Source: Pseudobutyrivibrio sp. 49
GTDB taxonomy: Bacteria; Bacillota; Clostridia; Lachnospirales; Lachnospiraceae
Direction of reading: 5' to 3'
DNA length: 64,000 nucleotides
Assembly (NCBI RefSeq): GCF_900100545.1
Contig: NZ_FNDP01000004.1
Coordinates: 62,001-126,000 of the forward strand
Part shown: one piece after another, positions 1 through 8,165 of the stretch
Layout of the letters: each line of letters starts with the position of its first letter
How positions within the stretch are numbered: position 1 is the stretch's first letter
Program-made: the position numbers and the translations under genes
Notes under the pieces: model-generated
Databases searched by the model: none
What the model was told of the DNA's origin: nothing
Seen by the model: the letters and a program-made list of their open reading frames with translations, nothing else

Positions 1-1270
1 CAATAGATGCCATAATGAGAAGAATTCGCCACATAAAGTCAAATACATATTCCGCTACATAAGACATGGAAACATCGGCACCTGCATAACATACACAATT
101 CCCCTCCGAATCAAACACAGGTATAAAAGCTGTCATAATCCAGCTCCAGCTGTTATCTGATTCAGTAGGTGGGATTACTTTTCCTTCATGGAAATCATCA
201 ACATAGCATAAGAATTCTTCGTCTAAACGAATTCTCTCTCCTGGCTTAATTCCTTCTGCGTCCCCATCATAGCCATAGCCTTCGTAATCACTACTTGCAT
301 CAAGATCAAATATGAAGACCATATCCTCACCCTCAATCTTAACTAGATAAAGATATGCTACACCTACTGCATTCTCTCGAATTTTATATAAAATGTCTTC
401 CGTTTCTTTATAGCCTGGGTAAGTCTCACCATAGGTTATATATTCATCTATCTTTTCCGGATCCACAATGGATGCCGCAAAGGTAGCTGCAGATGTTGCA
501 ATCTCAGCCTTCTCATTCACATCCTTTTTATAATATAGGCGAAGCTCTATTATTGACATCATTGCAATAACCAAAATAGACACACCAAAAAGTAGCAGGG
601 CAAGTCTGGTTCTCATGGAAAAATCTGTTGCCTTCCCCCACTGTCTCATAGCAACAAGCTCATCTTCCGTCAGTGGCGTCTGCTTCCAACTACTTATACT
701 TATCTTTTGTTTGATTTTCTCCGGAATAAAATGCTGGATATTTAGGGCAAGTCCAATGGAAATACCCTTATCAAAAATATTAACAACTGTATTAGTAATA
801 AAAAAGGTTGTGGCTTTAGAGAAACCTGTAGCCGAAATCAAACCTTCAATAGAATTTGCTATAAAAGGATTTTGTGGTGCGAGAAACAAATGCCACTGAA
901 TATATGCACCAACGCCTCCACTCATTAATCCTGCTGAAAGAACAAAAAGAATCTTATATATGAAACTGCGATTGGCATACTTCCACTCGTAGACTGCTGC
1001 AAGTATGGCAATAAAAATATTAATAATGGCAAAATACATGGAAACCCCGTTATAGATAGTGCAAAGGGCGTTAGTAAGAAGTGCCGTGAAGATTCCTGGC
1101 AAAAGTCCACCCATACATGAAACAAGTATGGTACCTATTGTATCTAGAAAAAGAGGCAATCCAAGAATTGAACAAATAAACGCAAGCAAAACATTAATGG
1201 CTATTCCGATAAGTATAAATAGCCATCCACACCAATCATATTCTTTTATCTTCTGCGAAATATTTTTCAA
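1..1270 (-). CDS. Membrane sensor protein, C-terminus beyond window (partial)
   Basis: Open frame running off the left edge. The start is the TTG at 1270, because GGGGAGG lies 7 nt upstream and an in-frame TAA sits just before it; no ATG is available. Residues ~10-200 form a multi-pass membrane region resembling ECF-transporter S-components used as sensors (a segment around LFLDTIGTILVS). A further transmembrane helix (~225-245) precedes an extracytoplasmic region that resembles the sensor of the next gene (shared ID..KI.EY pattern and AYLYL). The missing C-terminus probably carries an output domain such as a SpoIIE phosphatase or kinase (inference). It lies 36 bp downstream of the phosphatase gene, probably in one operon with it. 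Confidence 0.7.
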   Translation of the reverse strand, partial: MKNISQKIKEYDWCGWLFILIGIAINVLLAFICSILGLPLFLDTIGTILVSCMGGLLPGIFTALLTNALCTIYNGVSMYFAIINIFIAILAAVYEWKYANRSFIYKILFVLSAGLMSGGVGAYIQWHLFLAPQNPFIANSIEGLISATGFSKATTFFITNTVVNIFDKGISIGLALNIQHFIPEKIKQKISISSWKQTPLTEDELVAMRQWGKATDFSMRTRLALLLFGVSILVIAMMSIIELRLYYKKDVNEKAEIATSAATFAASIVDPEKIDEYITYGETYPGYKETEDILYKIRENAVGVAYLYLVKIEGEDMVFIFDLDASSDYEGYGYDGDAEGIKPGERIRLDEEFLCYVDDFHEGKVIPPTESDNSWSWIMTAFIPVFDSEGNCVCYAGADVSMSYVAEYVFDFMWRILLIMASI

Positions 1271-1306
1271 GTTCAAGCCTCCCCATTACCTTTTTTTCAT
1301 TAAACT

Positions 1307-2887
1307 CTAAAAATATTTGAAGCAAAGCATAGTAATATCATCAAACTGAGGAGAATCCTCCACAAAGCCATCAATATCACGCTTCACTGTTTCAAGTAAC
1401 TCTTTTGCATCCGCTTTAGGATTTTTATTAAGAGCCTTCAGCATTCGGTTTGTACCATAGAGCCTATTGTACTCATTAGCAGCCTCTGGAACACCATCCG
1501 TATATACGAATAGGCTATCACCAGGATTAAGCTGGAATTCATGTTCTCTAAACGTTATTCCATCCATTGTGGCAACTGCTGGTGAATGCTTATAAACATC
1601 CAGCTCAAACTGGCCATCTTTTCTTTTGATTGCAGGATGCTCGTGACCTGCATTAGCTGCAACAATCTTGCCAGTGGAGATTTGAATGATGCCCAGCCAC
1701 ACTGTGATAAACAAATCCATATCATTTCCTTCGCACAGCTGATTGTTTACATCATATAAAATAGCTGATGGTGAAAAGTTTCTATCCATCAATGCTCTAT
1801 ATTTAATAAGAGTCTTAGCGTTTACCATGAAAAGGGCTGCTGGCACTCCCTTTCCTGAAACGTCCGCCATTACAAGTGCCAGATGATCATCATCAATTAA
1901 AAAGAAATCATAAAAATCTCCACCAACTTCTTTAGCTGGAGTCATTGTCGCGTAGATGTCAAATTCTTTCCTCTCCGGAAATGGAGGGAACTTTCTAGGA
2001 AGCATATCAGCCTGAATCTTTGTGGCTACATTTAGCTCTGCACTGATACGCTCTTTTTCTGCGGTGATAGTTTCGATATTGTCAATGTATTCAACAATAC
2101 TCTGCTCCATGCTTTGAACAGATTTTGCCAGCTCCTCTAACTCATCACCTGTTTTAATATAATTTAATGAATCATCCGTGGTGGTATTCTCAGCAAACCA
2201 TTTAATATTTCTTCTTAAAACCATCAGTGGGTCGATGATATAAGAATTCATGTAATGCCAGTTCAAAAGACAAAATGCGCCCAAAAGTATCAGTGCAATA
2301 ATTATCATGTTTATAATAAATCTTTGAAGTGTCGACTGGACTACTCTCATATAGGTGTCTACAAATAAAAGTGCCACAACATTTCCTTTGCTGTCCTTTA
2401 CAGGAAGACAACTTGATGTAAGATATCCATACTGAGAATGTCGTACCAGATAGCTTTTAGGCTGCACTCCCTTTGTATAGGCCTCCCATAATTCATCAAA
2501 AGGCGCAGCAATAGGATCCCGGAACCCCATATTGCTTCCAGAATCATATATATACTTTATTGTTTTATCCTCATATGGGACACCTATATAAATATAGGCG
2601 GCATCTGATACCTCCTGAATATATTTAAGGTATTCCACCATTTCCTGATAGTAATCGTCCTCATACCAGGTCTTGGAATATTCTGCAATCTTATCGTGAT
2701 CAATCTGCTTTAATATGATATTTGCGACCACATAACCACGCTCGTTATATAGTTTTTGTACTGATCTGTTAAAAATAAGCGAACCGCTAATGCACATTGC
2801 GATGATTGCAAGCAATGTGAATATAATAATACCTGCAAGTGCTTTGGCATGTATACCAAACTTTCTTATCTTAAGTATTTTTCTCAT
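1307..2887 (-). CDS. Membrane-bound SpoIIE-type PP2C phosphatase with HAMP domain
   Basis: 526 residues. Transmembrane helices at ~17-37 and ~188-210 bracket an extracytoplasmic sensor of ~150 residues. A HAMP-like linker and short coiled coil follow (~212-285), then a PP2C/SpoIIE domain (~290-526) with the metal-binding signatures GGDFYDFF and VMADVSGKGVPAALFM, then GHEHPA, YTDGVPEA and DDITML near the end. In this family the phosphatase dephosphorylates a STAS antagonist so that it captures the anti-sigma kinase. The kinase-like gene lies 16 bp upstream and a STAS gene 2 kb upstream, so all partners are present. The signal sensed is unknown. Confidence 0.92.
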   Translation of the reverse strand: MRKILKIRKFGIHAKALAGIIIFTLLAIIAMCISGSLIFNRSVQKLYNERGYVVANIILKQIDHDKIAEYSKTWYEDDYYQEMVEYLKYIQEVSDAAYIYIGVPYEDKTIKYIYDSGSNMGFRDPIAAPFDELWEAYTKGVQPKSYLVRHSQYGYLTSSCLPVKDSKGNVVALLFVDTYMRVVQSTLQRFIINMIIIALILLGAFCLLNWHYMNSYIIDPLMVLRRNIKWFAENTTTDDSLNYIKTGDELEELAKSVQSMEQSIVEYIDNIETITAEKERISAELNVATKIQADMLPRKFPPFPERKEFDIYATMTPAKEVGGDFYDFFLIDDDHLALVMADVSGKGVPAALFMVNAKTLIKYRALMDRNFSPSAILYDVNNQLCEGNDMDLFITVWLGIIQISTGKIVAANAGHEHPAIKRKDGQFELDVYKHSPAVATMDGITFREHEFQLNPGDSLFVYTDGVPEAANEYNRLYGTNRMLKALNKNPKADAKELLETVKRDIDGFVEDSPQFDDITMLCFKYF

Positions 2888-2903
2888 TCTCCCCTGATTC
2901 CCC

Positions 2904-3341
2904 TTATATGCGCTTCATCAATGTAAGTATATTTTTTCCTTCTTTATGGCGATAAGAAACCTCATCCATACTCTTTTTCACCATAAAGATTCCAAGACCT
3001 CCGATTTCCCTGTCCTCCACCGACAGTGTTGTATCGGGATCTTCTCTTTCCAAGGGATTATATGGCAATCCCTCATCCTTAAAAGTGAGAAAAACCTGAC
3101 CTTCATCAGCCTCTAGGTCTAATTCCATAGGACCTGTCCCGGTATCGGGAATAGTCTTACCTTCCTCATCAAGCTTGCTGTAAGCATAATGAGCAATATT
3201 GACATAAACCTCCTCTACTGCAAGAGAAATCTGCATAATGCGAGCCATATCACACTCCAATGCCTCAAGCTCACCTTCCACAAACCCCATTACCTTTTCC
3301 AGGTTTTCAATTGTTGCCTCGCACTCAAAAGTCCTTTTCAT
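2904..3341 (-). CDS. RsbW-like anti-sigma factor serine kinase (HATPase)
   Basis: 145 residues forming a single GHKL ATPase domain. The N box is AVEEVYVNIAHYAY (~42-55), the G1 box FKDEGLPYNPLE and the G2 box GGLGIFMVKK. Proteins of this type bind a sigma factor or phosphorylate a STAS antagonist. It is the first gene of the run leading to the SpoIIE phosphatase and the left-edge sensor, and has its own upstream -10 element. No sigma factor gene is seen in the window, so the final target is unknown. Confidence 0.9.
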   Translation of the reverse strand: MKRTFECEATIENLEKVMGFVEGELEALECDMARIMQISLAVEEVYVNIAHYAYSKLDEEGKTIPDTGTGPMELDLEADEGQVFLTFKDEGLPYNPLEREDPDTTLSVEDREIGGLGIFMVKKSMDEVSYRHKEGKNILTLMKRI

Positions 3342-3398
3342 AAATATTCTACCTGTAAAAATCCCTCATAAAAACCGCAAACCCCTTTGATGAATCAA

Positions 3399-3427
3399 AT
3401 TATACTATTAATAATATCACACAACTG
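3399..3427 (-). promoter_or_regulatory. Probable promoter of the anti-sigma/phosphatase operon
   Basis: A perfect TATAAT (minus strand, 3404-3399) lies ~60 bp upstream of the kinase start. The -35 is poor (CAGTTG at 17 bp, or TTGTGT at 14 bp), which may mean activator dependence. Confidence 0.4.
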
Positions 3428-3457
3428 TCACACTTTGTTTATTTATCCACAGTTCGT

Positions 3458-3494
3458 GTAAAAACAAATAAGGGGCGGATGTCTTCCGTCCCTT
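3458..3494 (-). terminator. Rho-independent terminator after the response regulator gene
   Basis: Stem of 9 bp (3486-3494 with 3470-3478, one mismatch) and a 7-nt loop, followed on the minus strand by a T-rich tract. It separates the regulator gene from the kinase-phosphatase operon. Confidence 0.7.
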
Positions 3495-3509
3495 AAGTAG
3501 TAGTCATTT

Positions 3510-4331
3510 TTATACAGCATCCTCATCCTCATACAAAGCATAGCTAATCTCATCAAGCTCAGCGTGATAGAATTCTGGCCAGCTATACTGATTCATATAA
3601 TCACCGAGATACTGATATTTTGAGTCCTTCTTTTTATCAAGCCAGTCAAATAAATCACACTCGATTTTATCCTTAGCGATTGCCATGCTGCCTCGCTGCT
3701 TGATAATAACTCCATCCAGCTTCAGCTTCTTAAATGTATTCTGTAAATCCTGTCTAAGATTACACAGGTAAGAAAGCTTCTTATCCGGATCACCATCATC
3801 TTCCCACAATGAAGCAATCAATTCTCCATTAGTAGTTTGAGCCCCGCGATTGTTTATCAGAATAGCAACAATCTCTTTTGTTCTATTGTATTTAAATGTT
3901 ACCGGCTCCCCATCCACAAAAAGCTCAAAGTTTCCAAAAGTCTGAGCGAATACTCTCTTATACTTCTTTCTAAGTTCTGGATATCTGAGAGAATCCAGCT
4001 CCTTTTGCACTCTTTTATCAGCCTCTGGTTTGTAGATGTATCCACTGGCATGAAGCTGCATGGCTTCATATGCAAATTCCTTATGCTCAGTGTAAAATAT
4101 AATATTAGTGTATGGATTAAGCTCCACCAAATATTTACCAAGTTCAATTCCAGAAAGCTCAGGCATATTCACATCAAGAAAAGCCACATCAATTTCCTCT
4201 TCTCTCGCTTTAGCTAATGCTGAAAGTGAACTGTCATAAGCAAAAATATTAGCGTCTGGCTTCACCTTTTTAACAAGCTTGGTAAGTTTATCAAGGGAAG
4301 TGCGCTCATCATCTACTGCCAATATATTCAT
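3510..4331 (-). CDS. Response regulator with SARP-like winged-helix output domain
   Basis: 273 residues. The receiver domain (1-120) has acidic residues D7-D8, phospho-acceptor D53 (FLDVNMPE), T81 and K101. Residues ~130-225 (FGNFELFVDGEPVTF, then TKEIVAILINNRGAQTT) match the OmpR/SARP-type winged helix found in transcriptional activator proteins. No histidine kinase gene adjoins it. It stands among partner-switch genes, 13 bp after the unknown 4345-4836 gene, which suggests the two are co-transcribed. A receiver-SARP protein inside a SpoIIE-type cluster implies crosstalk or shared output control (inference). Confidence 0.88.
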   Translation of the reverse strand: MNILAVDDERTSLDKLTKLVKKVKPDANIFAYDSSLSALAKAREEEIDVAFLDVNMPELSGIELGKYLVELNPYTNIIFYTEHKEFAYEAMQLHASGYIYKPEADKRVQKELDSLRYPELRKKYKRVFAQTFGNFELFVDGEPVTFKYNRTKEIVAILINNRGAQTTNGELIASLWEDDGDPDKKLSYLCNLRQDLQNTFKKLKLDGVIIKQRGSMAIAKDKIECDLFDWLDKKKDSKYQYLGDYMNQYSWPEFYHAELDEISYALYEDEDAV

Positions 4332-4344
4332 ATTGCACCCTCCC

Positions 4345-4836
4345 CTACATTATTGATATTGATTTTGTTTTCTGATTCTTACGCTGCTCGGCTGTCATAT
4401 GAAGAGGATCTGCCTCTCCTACCACCAGTGTATCTCCATCATTCATAGCCGCATCATGAAGTGGCCCCATGTTCATGTCAGCTATAACCAGGGCCGCAAA
4501 TCTGTCAAAATTATCATCATCAATTACAGGGAAATGATGCTTCATCCTGTACCAGTGTTCACTGTCATAGCCTACGCTACCAATGTAGAGACGGTCTGCT
4601 GTGTCAGCTACATCATCCACGTCTGCATAAGGTGCATTTTTCATAGCTGTGTCCTCGCAAAACAGAGTTGCGTATATACGAAGTATCTTATCCCTCACTG
4701 TTTCCTCATGACCATCCTTGGCAACCTTACCAGTGGCAGACTCCATGTATGTATAGAAATAATCCTGTGCCTCATCACTATCATCAAAATTCAGAATTGC
4801 ATCATAAAATTTCTTATCAATAAAGCTTTTTCCCAT
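4345..4836 (-). CDS. Uncharacterised 163-residue acidic protein in partner-switch cluster
   Basis: Soluble protein with no signal peptide or membrane helix. It is acidic in the first half and has an aromatic/His patch (EHWYRMKHHFPVIDDDNFD) in the middle. GAGGAAGGG lies ~10 nt upstream of the ATG. I do not recognise the family. Its position 13 bp before the response regulator gene suggests that the two act together. Confidence 0.75.
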   Translation of the reverse strand: MGKSFIDKKFYDAILNFDDSDEAQDYFYTYMESATGKVAKDGHEETVRDKILRIYATLFCEDTAMKNAPYADVDDVADTADRLYIGSVGYDSEHWYRMKHHFPVIDDDNFDRFAALVIADMNMGPLHDAAMNDGDTLVVGEADPLHMTAEQRKNQKTKSISIM

Positions 4837-4856
4837 AATACATTACACCCTTCCTC

Positions 4857-4885
4857 AAAAAATAAGGGGTAGAAAAACCACCCCT
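4857..4885 (-). terminator. Terminator after the STAS gene
   Basis: Stem AGGGGT/ACCCCT (4880-4885 with 4865-4870) followed on the minus strand by TATTTTTT. It lies between the STAS gene and the unknown gene downstream, so expression of the latter needs read-through or its own promoter. Confidence 0.7.
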
Positions 4886-4895
4886 CATACATATC

Positions 4896-5195
4896 TTACT
4901 GAATTGTAAAAATATCTGAAAAACCAGTAACCTCGAAAATTTCCTGAACCTCTTCGGTAGGATTGTTAACAACCATACGGCCCTGCTTGTTCATAATTTT
5001 CTGAGCTGATAAAAGAACTCTAAGGCCTGCACTTGAAATATATTCCAAATTTTTCAAATCAAAAGTAAGCTTTGAAACACCATCTATTACAGCGTTAATC
5101 TTTTCTTCTAATTGAGGAGAGGTGGTTGTGTCTAATCTTCCCTCAAGCTCCACAATCAAATCTCCACCATTTTTTTCATCCTTAATATTTAACAT
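4896..5195 (-). CDS. STAS-domain anti-sigma factor antagonist
   Basis: 99 residues from the ATG at 5195, chosen because GAGGAGG lies ~10 nt upstream; an upstream TTG would place that SD inside the gene. It is one STAS domain with the characteristic DLKNLEYISSAGLRVLL segment, in which the serine before Ala-Gly (S55) is the expected phosphorylation site. In known systems the unphosphorylated form releases the sigma factor from the HATPase. Its likely partners are the kinase at 2904-3341 and the phosphatase at 1307-2887. Confidence 0.92.
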   Translation of the reverse strand: MLNIKDEKNGGDLIVELEGRLDTTTSPQLEEKINAVIDGVSKLTFDLKNLEYISSAGLRVLLSAQKIMNKQGRMVVNNPTEEVQEIFEVTGFSDIFTIQ

Positions 5196-5257
5196 ATTCT
5201 TATACTCCTCCTCGTATACCAATAAAACCTTGATTCTTGGCCTAATATTTTGAAATT

Positions 5258-5306
5258 ATTATACTCTAACAACATTTTATACTCAATAAATTGTGATTGT
5301 TTCACA
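5258..5306 (-). promoter_or_regulatory. Promoter of STAS gene with upstream TGTGA-N5-TCACA palindrome
   Basis: On the minus strand TTGAGT (5286-5281), 17-bp spacer, TATAAT (5263-5258). Just upstream of the -35 lies TGTGA-N5-TCACA (5292-5306), which resembles a Crp/Fnr half-site pair but has N5 rather than N6. The promoter call is good; the activator site is speculative. Confidence 0.6.
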
Positions 5307-5329
5307 TTTTTTTCATAAATCGCTTATTT

Positions 5330-6001
5330 CTAAATTTCCATGATAAAAGCCATTTCAATCTGATTCTTTTCCACACCAACTACAACATCCTTTGCAATGC
5401 TTGCTACGATAGACTTTTCAAGCTCATCCCAATATGCTGTAGTCTCAGGTTCACCATTTCCCTCCTTAAGGGATTTCTTATAATCATCCATTGTCCACAT
5501 AAATCCTGTAAAAGCATGAGGATTTGATGCAATGGCGGTATCCAAATACGAACCTGAAATTCCCATTCCATATCCGCTATATTTTTGCTGTAGCTTCATA
5601 ACTCCATCATAGTTAAGTAATCCCGTCTCAACGAAATCTCTTATCTTACCCATAAAACCAACAGCAAGAGCGTTTTCTCCAGAGGATGATACCGATATTA
5701 AATCTGTCTTTTTGTCGATATCCATATTTGTCTTTCCAACAAGTCGAAGCCAGTTTTCGCCCTCATACTCTTCCACCCATACGATAGCGGTAAAATCGCC
5801 TGTAATAGCCTTTACCATTCCAATGGACTCTTCGAAAAGTAACTTCATGTGTAAGGAATCCTTCTTGCTCAATTGAAGCTGCTCTATAGTCTTGTCCACC
5901 TTGTCATAAACCTCATTGTATTTGGTCTCGTCATTGTTTACATAAATTTGCTCTGTAGAAAATTTTGGTACCTGATTCTTATTCTTAATTATAGTCTCCA
6001 T
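5330..6001 (-). CDS. Degenerate HATPase-like (anti-sigma-factor-related) protein
   Basis: 223 residues, cytoplasmic. The segment LSKKDSLHMKLLFEESIG (~44-61) resembles the N-box helix of anti-sigma HATPases but lacks the usual Asn. A later GENALAVGFMGKIRDF looks like a worn G2 region. It resembles proteins annotated loosely as ATP-binding in Clostridia. Start supported by GGGGAGG 7 nt upstream. It may be a non-catalytic or modified binding partner of the neighbouring STAS protein (inference). Confidence 0.6.
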   Translation of the reverse strand: METIIKNKNQVPKFSTEQIYVNNDETKYNEVYDKVDKTIEQLQLSKKDSLHMKLLFEESIGMVKAITGDFTAIVWVEEYEGENWLRLVGKTNMDIDKKTDLISVSSSGENALAVGFMGKIRDFVETGLLNYDGVMKLQQKYSGYGMGISGSYLDTAIASNPHAFTGFMWTMDDYKKSLKEGNGEPETTAYWDELEKSIVASIAKDVVVGVEKNQIEMAFIMEI

Positions 6002-6034
6002 TTAAAAACCTCCCCAAAACCTTTTGATTAACGT

Positions 6035-6108
6035 TTTCTATGATGACAATTTATCATAGGAATTATCACAAAAGTATCACATGCTTCTGTAAGTCATACA
6101 AAACGTTG
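6035..6108 (-). promoter_or_regulatory. Candidate promoter and leader inverted repeat before the 5330-6001 gene
   Basis: On the minus strand TTGTAT, 17-bp spacer, GATACT. Between it and the SD lies an inverted repeat, CTATGAT...ATCATAG with an 8-nt centre. A moderate call, made from pattern only. Confidence 0.35.
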
Positions 6109-6131
6109 AAAAAAGACTGCACTAGGCAGTC
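6109..6131 (-). terminator. Terminator of MATE transporter gene
   Basis: Stem GACTGC/GCAGTC with 5-nt loop (6126-6131 with 6115-6120), followed by TTTTTT on the minus strand. Confidence 0.85.
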
Positions 6132-6137
6132 CTATAA

Positions 6138-7490
6138 TTATCGAGTTAAATCCTTAACCCACTTATATTTTTTATAGTGATAGAAAACCCAAGGTAGTTT
6201 TCCAACTTCATCCAAACAAGTACAGGCATAAACCGCAAGTACTGGCCAATGAAATACGAATGCACCAAGGAAAGCGATTGGCACCGCTATACACCACATG
6301 CAAACTGCAAGACTGTAAATATCGAAAAGCGTATCGCCACCAGCACCAAAGACTCCATTGATTACCACAGTATTAATGCAACGTCCTATCATATAAAAGG
6401 CCATGATAACCATCATTCCAATAAGATATTGCTTTGCCTGTGGTGTAAGGATAATGAAATTAACTACTAAAGGTGTCACAAGCAAAATGATTACAGTTGA
6501 AAAAAATCCTATTAGCACGGACATCTTTGAGATACGCTGTCCATATAGCTTTCCTCTTTCCAAATTTCCAGCGCCGAGCTCATTTCCAATAATAATTCCA
6601 CCTGCAGCACTGACACCATCACATACGCAGCACATAAGATCTCGGACAACTGCAGCAACAGAATTAGCGGCAGCCGAATCGGTGCCAAGATGTCCCATAA
6701 AAGCAGTATATGATGTAAATCCAACGCCCCAGAACATAGCTGCGCCTGCAAGAGGAAGACCACAACGAACGTAATCTTTGAGAAGCAAAGCGTCTCTTAC
6801 TACCAAATCCTTTAATGATGGATGTATAAAATCTTTCTGGAAGGATGAAATAACAGCCCAAACCAATTCTATAATTCTGGAAATAAGTGTCGCTATAGCT
6901 GCACCTTCTGCACCAAGAGCAGGAAGTCCCATAAGTCCAAAAATAAGAATTCCATTAAGAATGATATTGATAACTACAGCACCCGAACTAATGATGGCAC
7001 ATCTATCTGCATGTTCGGTAACTCGCATCATACCAAGGAAGCACTGAGAAAATCCCGTAAGAAGATATGACCAGCCTGCAATTCTAAGGTAACATGCGCC
7101 AATAGATATAAGAGCTTCATCACTGGCAAAAATCATCATAAGCTGTCTTGGGAAAACAACACAGGCAACACAGAAAAGCAAAGAAATAACAAATGCGATT
7201 CTGAGACTCATTCCAAAAATCTTATGAAGAGTCTTTTTATCACCCTTGCCCCAGTATTGAGCGCCAAGAATAGAGATGGAACCTGTAACGGCACAGAGCA
7301 TCATATTTTGAATAAACTGAACCTGGGTAGCAAGTGAAACAGCAGCCATAGAATTCTGCTCGATTCGACCAAGCATTACAGCATCGCAGGCAGCAACAAG
7401 AGCAAGCATCAAAGCCTGAAATGCAATTGGCAATGTTAAATTAAAGAGTCTGCGCAGAAAATCTTTGTCTGCAAATAATCTGTCCTTCAT
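6138..7490 (-). CDS. MATE-family efflux transporter
   Basis: 450 residues, about 12 predicted membrane helices, the usual length for multidrug and toxic compound extrusion transporters. N-terminal LTLPIAFQALMLALVAACD and GAQYWGKGDKK are typical of the Na+/drug antiporter fold. The protein sits in the cytoplasmic membrane and exports a small molecule with ion coupling; the substrate cannot be inferred. Monocistronic, with a terminator directly downstream. Confidence 0.9.
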   Translation of the reverse strand: MKDRLFADKDFLRRLFNLTLPIAFQALMLALVAACDAVMLGRIEQNSMAAVSLATQVQFIQNMMLCAVTGSISILGAQYWGKGDKKTLHKIFGMSLRIAFVISLLFCVACVVFPRQLMMIFASDEALISIGACYLRIAGWSYLLTGFSQCFLGMMRVTEHADRCAIISSGAVVINIILNGILIFGLMGLPALGAEGAAIATLISRIIELVWAVISSFQKDFIHPSLKDLVVRDALLLKDYVRCGLPLAGAAMFWGVGFTSYTAFMGHLGTDSAAANSVAAVVRDLMCCVCDGVSAAGGIIIGNELGAGNLERGKLYGQRISKMSVLIGFFSTVIILLVTPLVVNFIILTPQAKQYLIGMMVIMAFYMIGRCINTVVINGVFGAGGDTLFDIYSLAVCMWCIAVPIAFLGAFVFHWPVLAVYACTCLDEVGKLPWVFYHYKKYKWVKDLTR

Positions 7491-7594
7491 CGAGTAACCT
7501 CCAATTTTTGTCTAGGCATATTATACAATTATATTGTATGATTTAGATATAGCGATTTTGAAATTTTATATTTCAAATGAAAGGTGTTATTTAG

Positions 7595-7631
7595 ACAAAA
7601 AAATACCTCCAGGCACTGGCATACCTGGAGG
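7595..7631 (-). terminator. Terminator of the flavodoxin operon
   Basis: Perfect 8-bp stem CCTCCAGG/CCTGGAGG with a 10-nt loop (7624-7631 with 7606-7613), then TATTTTTTTG on the minus strand. Confidence 0.9.
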
Positions 7632-7655
7632 CTGTAAAAGGAGTCTAATAACTTC

Positions 7656-7726
7656 CCCAAGAAACCCGGTTAGAAACTTGGGAAAAAGGAATTTAACTAA
7701 GTTAGAAATGTCTGAGCAAAGCTCAG
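7656..7726 (-). other. Two small hairpins in the flavodoxin 3' untranslated region
   Basis: CTGAGC-TTT-GCTCAG (7712-7726) and CCCAAG...CTTGGG (7656-7682) lie between the flavodoxin stop and its terminator. Neither has a T tract. They could stabilise the mRNA end or belong to a small 3'-end RNA. Function unknown. Confidence 0.4.
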
Positions 7727-7733
7727 TATAAAA

Positions 7734-8165
7734 TTAAACTGCTGCGAGGGCTTTGCCAAGTTCCTGGCACTCTGCCTCTGCAGTCCCATCTGGAGCATCC
7801 TGACAGATAACACCTTCGCCATTTACAACAGTGGCACCTGCGGCTGTCATACGATCAACCCAGTCTCTCATCCACTGTCCGTCTCCCCAGCCGTAAGAAC
7901 CGAAAAGACCAATTGTCTTACCTGAAACAAAACCTTCCAAATCTGATACGAAAGGCTCCATCTCACCTTCCTCAAGAACCTCAGCACCCATTGCAGGGCA
8001 GCCAAGAGCAAATGCCTTAGCATTCTTGAGTTCATCTATTGAAGCATCGCCAACGTAAACAACATTAGCAACTCCACCAGCCGCTGTAACACCTGCACCA
8101 ACAGCATTTGCCATAGCTTCAGTGTTTCCTGACTGTGACCAAAAAACTACATTAACTGTACTCAT
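7734..8165 (-). CDS. Flavodoxin
   Basis: 143 residues, the normal short-chain flavodoxin size. The FMN phosphate loop is WSQSGNTEAMA (~9-19). GSYGWGDGQWM (~89-99) forms the second FMN loop with the Trp/Tyr contacts. It is a low-potential electron carrier that replaces ferredoxin when iron is short. The start overlaps the stop of the DUF3793 gene by 4 bp (ATGA), so translation is coupled. Confidence 0.95.
   Translation of the reverse strand: MSTVNVVFWSQSGNTEAMANAVGAGVTAAGGVANVVYVGDASIDELKNAKAFALGCPAMGAEVLEEGEMEPFVSDLEGFVSGKTIGLFGSYGWGDGQWMRDWVDRMTAAGATVVNGEGVICQDAPDGTAEAECQELGKALAAV

Noticed and set aside
5292-5306. Definite Crp/Fnr binding site
   Set aside because: The half-sites are separated by 5 rather than 6 bp and the position does not fit classical activation distances exactly.
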